A stretch of 64,000 bases of DNA from OLB11 sp041392835. GTDB lineage: Bacteria > Bacteroidota > Bacteroidia > Chitinophagales > Chitinophagaceae. The first letter of the stretch is position 1, and every line of letters starts with the position of its first letter. The stretch is taken from positions 1 through 64,000 of the forward strand of contig JAWKLF010000005.1 of the NCBI GenBank assembly GCA_041392835.1, given 5' to 3'. Of this stretch, positions 63,301 through 64,000 are shown in pieces. Under the pieces are notes generated by a model. It was not told the DNA's origin. It ran no database searches and saw nothing but the letters and a program-made list of their open reading frames with translations. A program made the translations under genes and the position numbers.

Positions 63301-64000
63301 ATGAATCCGCGTACAAAAAACATATTAACTAAATTACTTTTTTTATTAGCCATACCGCTAATTATAGGAGCATTTGTATTTGCCAGTAAAGAAAATAAAA
63401 AGGAAGTATGCCAAGGCGTTTACATCAAAATCCAAAACCCACAGTTTAGTTTTATAAGTGAAAAAGAGATAAAAGATTTTTTTACTGCACAACACATTAT
63501 TCCAAACCAAACCTTGATTTCGCAAATAGCTTGTAATGACCTTGAAAAAAAATTAAATTCAAACAATTGGATTAGAAATGCCAATGTATATATAGACGCC
63601 AATCAAGTTATACATGCAGATATTATACAAAAAAACCCAGTGCTACGCGTTCAAAATAGAGATAGTAGCGGACAAGGATATTATTTAGATGAATATGCAA
63701 ATCATATTTTATTGAGTCCAAAATATGCAGCCAATTTGCCTATAGCTACCGCCTCAAGTTTGGGATTTCTAAAAAAGATATGGATCAAAAAAAAGAATTA
63801 GTCAAATTGGCTATGCGTATAGATCAAGATTCTTTTTGGTCTGCGTTTGTTACGCAAATTATTTTGACCGACGAAAAGGAAATCAATTTAGTGCCTGCCA
63901 TTGGCAACCAACTCATACGTTTAGGTACTATAGAGTCTATGGATGATAAGTTAAATCGTTTATTTGTTTTTTATCAAAAAGGACTTAAAACATATCCTTG
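63301..64000 (+). CDS. ftsQ: FtsQ/DivIB division protein, -1 frameshift at a slippery heptamer, truncated by window edge
   Basis: FtsQ is a bitopic division protein that bridges FtsL/FtsB to the divisome. The first frame (63301-63801, 166 codons) has a transmembrane helix (about 12-28) and the POTRA-like part (VYIKIQNPQFSFISEKEIKDFF, NWIRNANVYIDANQVIHADIIQKNPVLRV, YYLDEYA) and then stops. The expected C-terminal half continues in the -1 frame from 63777 to the window end (DMDQKKELVKLAMRI, SFWSAFVTQIILTD, INLVPAIGNQLIRLG, LFVFYQKGLKTYPW). The junction CTA AAA AAG (63769-63777) carries A-AAA-AAG in frame, a classical -1 slippery site; one more A would equally restore the frame. FtsQ is usually essential, so a sequencing indel or real frameshifting is likely. 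Confidence 0.85.

Noticed and set aside
1..64000. CRISPR arrays, tRNA or rRNA genes, insertion sequences, prophage genes
   Set aside because: No regularly spaced direct repeats longer than the short promoter motifs, no cloverleaf-like sequence and no transposase, integrase or phage structural motif was recognised.

Overview
The window reads as one contiguous piece of chromosome from an AT-rich Bacteroidota bacterium, probably of the Chitinophagales/Saprospirales type. Evidence: type IX secretion (T9SS) C-terminal sorting domains on several exported proteins; promoters of the Bacteroidota TAnnTTTG type; absence of obvious Shine-Dalgarno sequences; and lineage families such as Porin_10, DUF3127, DUF5683, the PG_1098-like methyltransferase and an Omp28-like protein. 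I see no tRNA, rRNA, CRISPR array, insertion sequence or prophage. Coding density is high.

Layout. 0.2-4.5 kb: a large secreted M4 metalloprotease, then a membrane-anchored RNase Sa/barnase-type ribonuclease overlapping its barstar-like inhibitor. 4.5-12.3 kb: a SurA-like chaperone with a MoxR ATPase, a PG_1098-like methyltransferase, a porin/TPR pair, purine nucleoside phosphorylase and a DUF3127 protein. 12.4-22.1 kb: a two-gene (split) 5'-nucleotidase, dnaA, a giant surface protein ending in calcium-binding dockerin-like repeats, then parA-parB-DUF5683-dapB. 22.1-28.7 kb (minus strand): deoC with a two-gene aldehyde dehydrogenase that looks like a split ALDH16, then lipA-SOD-dacB. 28.9-36.8 kb: surface proteins and a MoxR/DUF4350/DUF4129/SpoIIM cluster facing an RDD protein. 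36.8-43.9 kb (minus strand): zapA with a PolX whose polymerase residues are lost, a three-gene lipoprotein operon (copper-amine-oxidase-like protein, beta-rich protein, di-heme peroxidase), then purD. 44-51.5 kb: a POT peptide transporter and three T9SS cargo proteins. 51.8 kb to the right edge: the division and cell-wall (dcw) cluster mraZ-rsmH-ftsL-ftsI-murE-mraY-murD-ftsW-murG-murC-ftsQ.

The most unusual items are: (1) the tightly coupled operon of a copper-amine-oxidase-like lipoprotein that has lost the copper histidines but keeps a candidate cofactor tyrosine, a beta-rich lipoprotein and a di-heme MauG/CCP-type lipoprotein; (2) ftsQ, which is open only across a -1 frameshift placed exactly on an A-AAA-AAG slippery heptamer; (3) a split ALDH16 next to deoC; (4) a PHP/PolX protein with all three polymerase aspartates replaced; (5) a 10-bp-phased TGCAA repeat in the mraZ promoter that looks like the lineage's MraZ operator; (6) a family of about 75-120 bp intergenic repeats with inverted ends. 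Two genes (ftsQ and the T9SS protein at 47.8-49.5 kb) carry frameshifts in homopolymers, so sequencing error has to be excluded for both.

All functional calls come from reading the translated sequence against remembered family motifs; no search was run.
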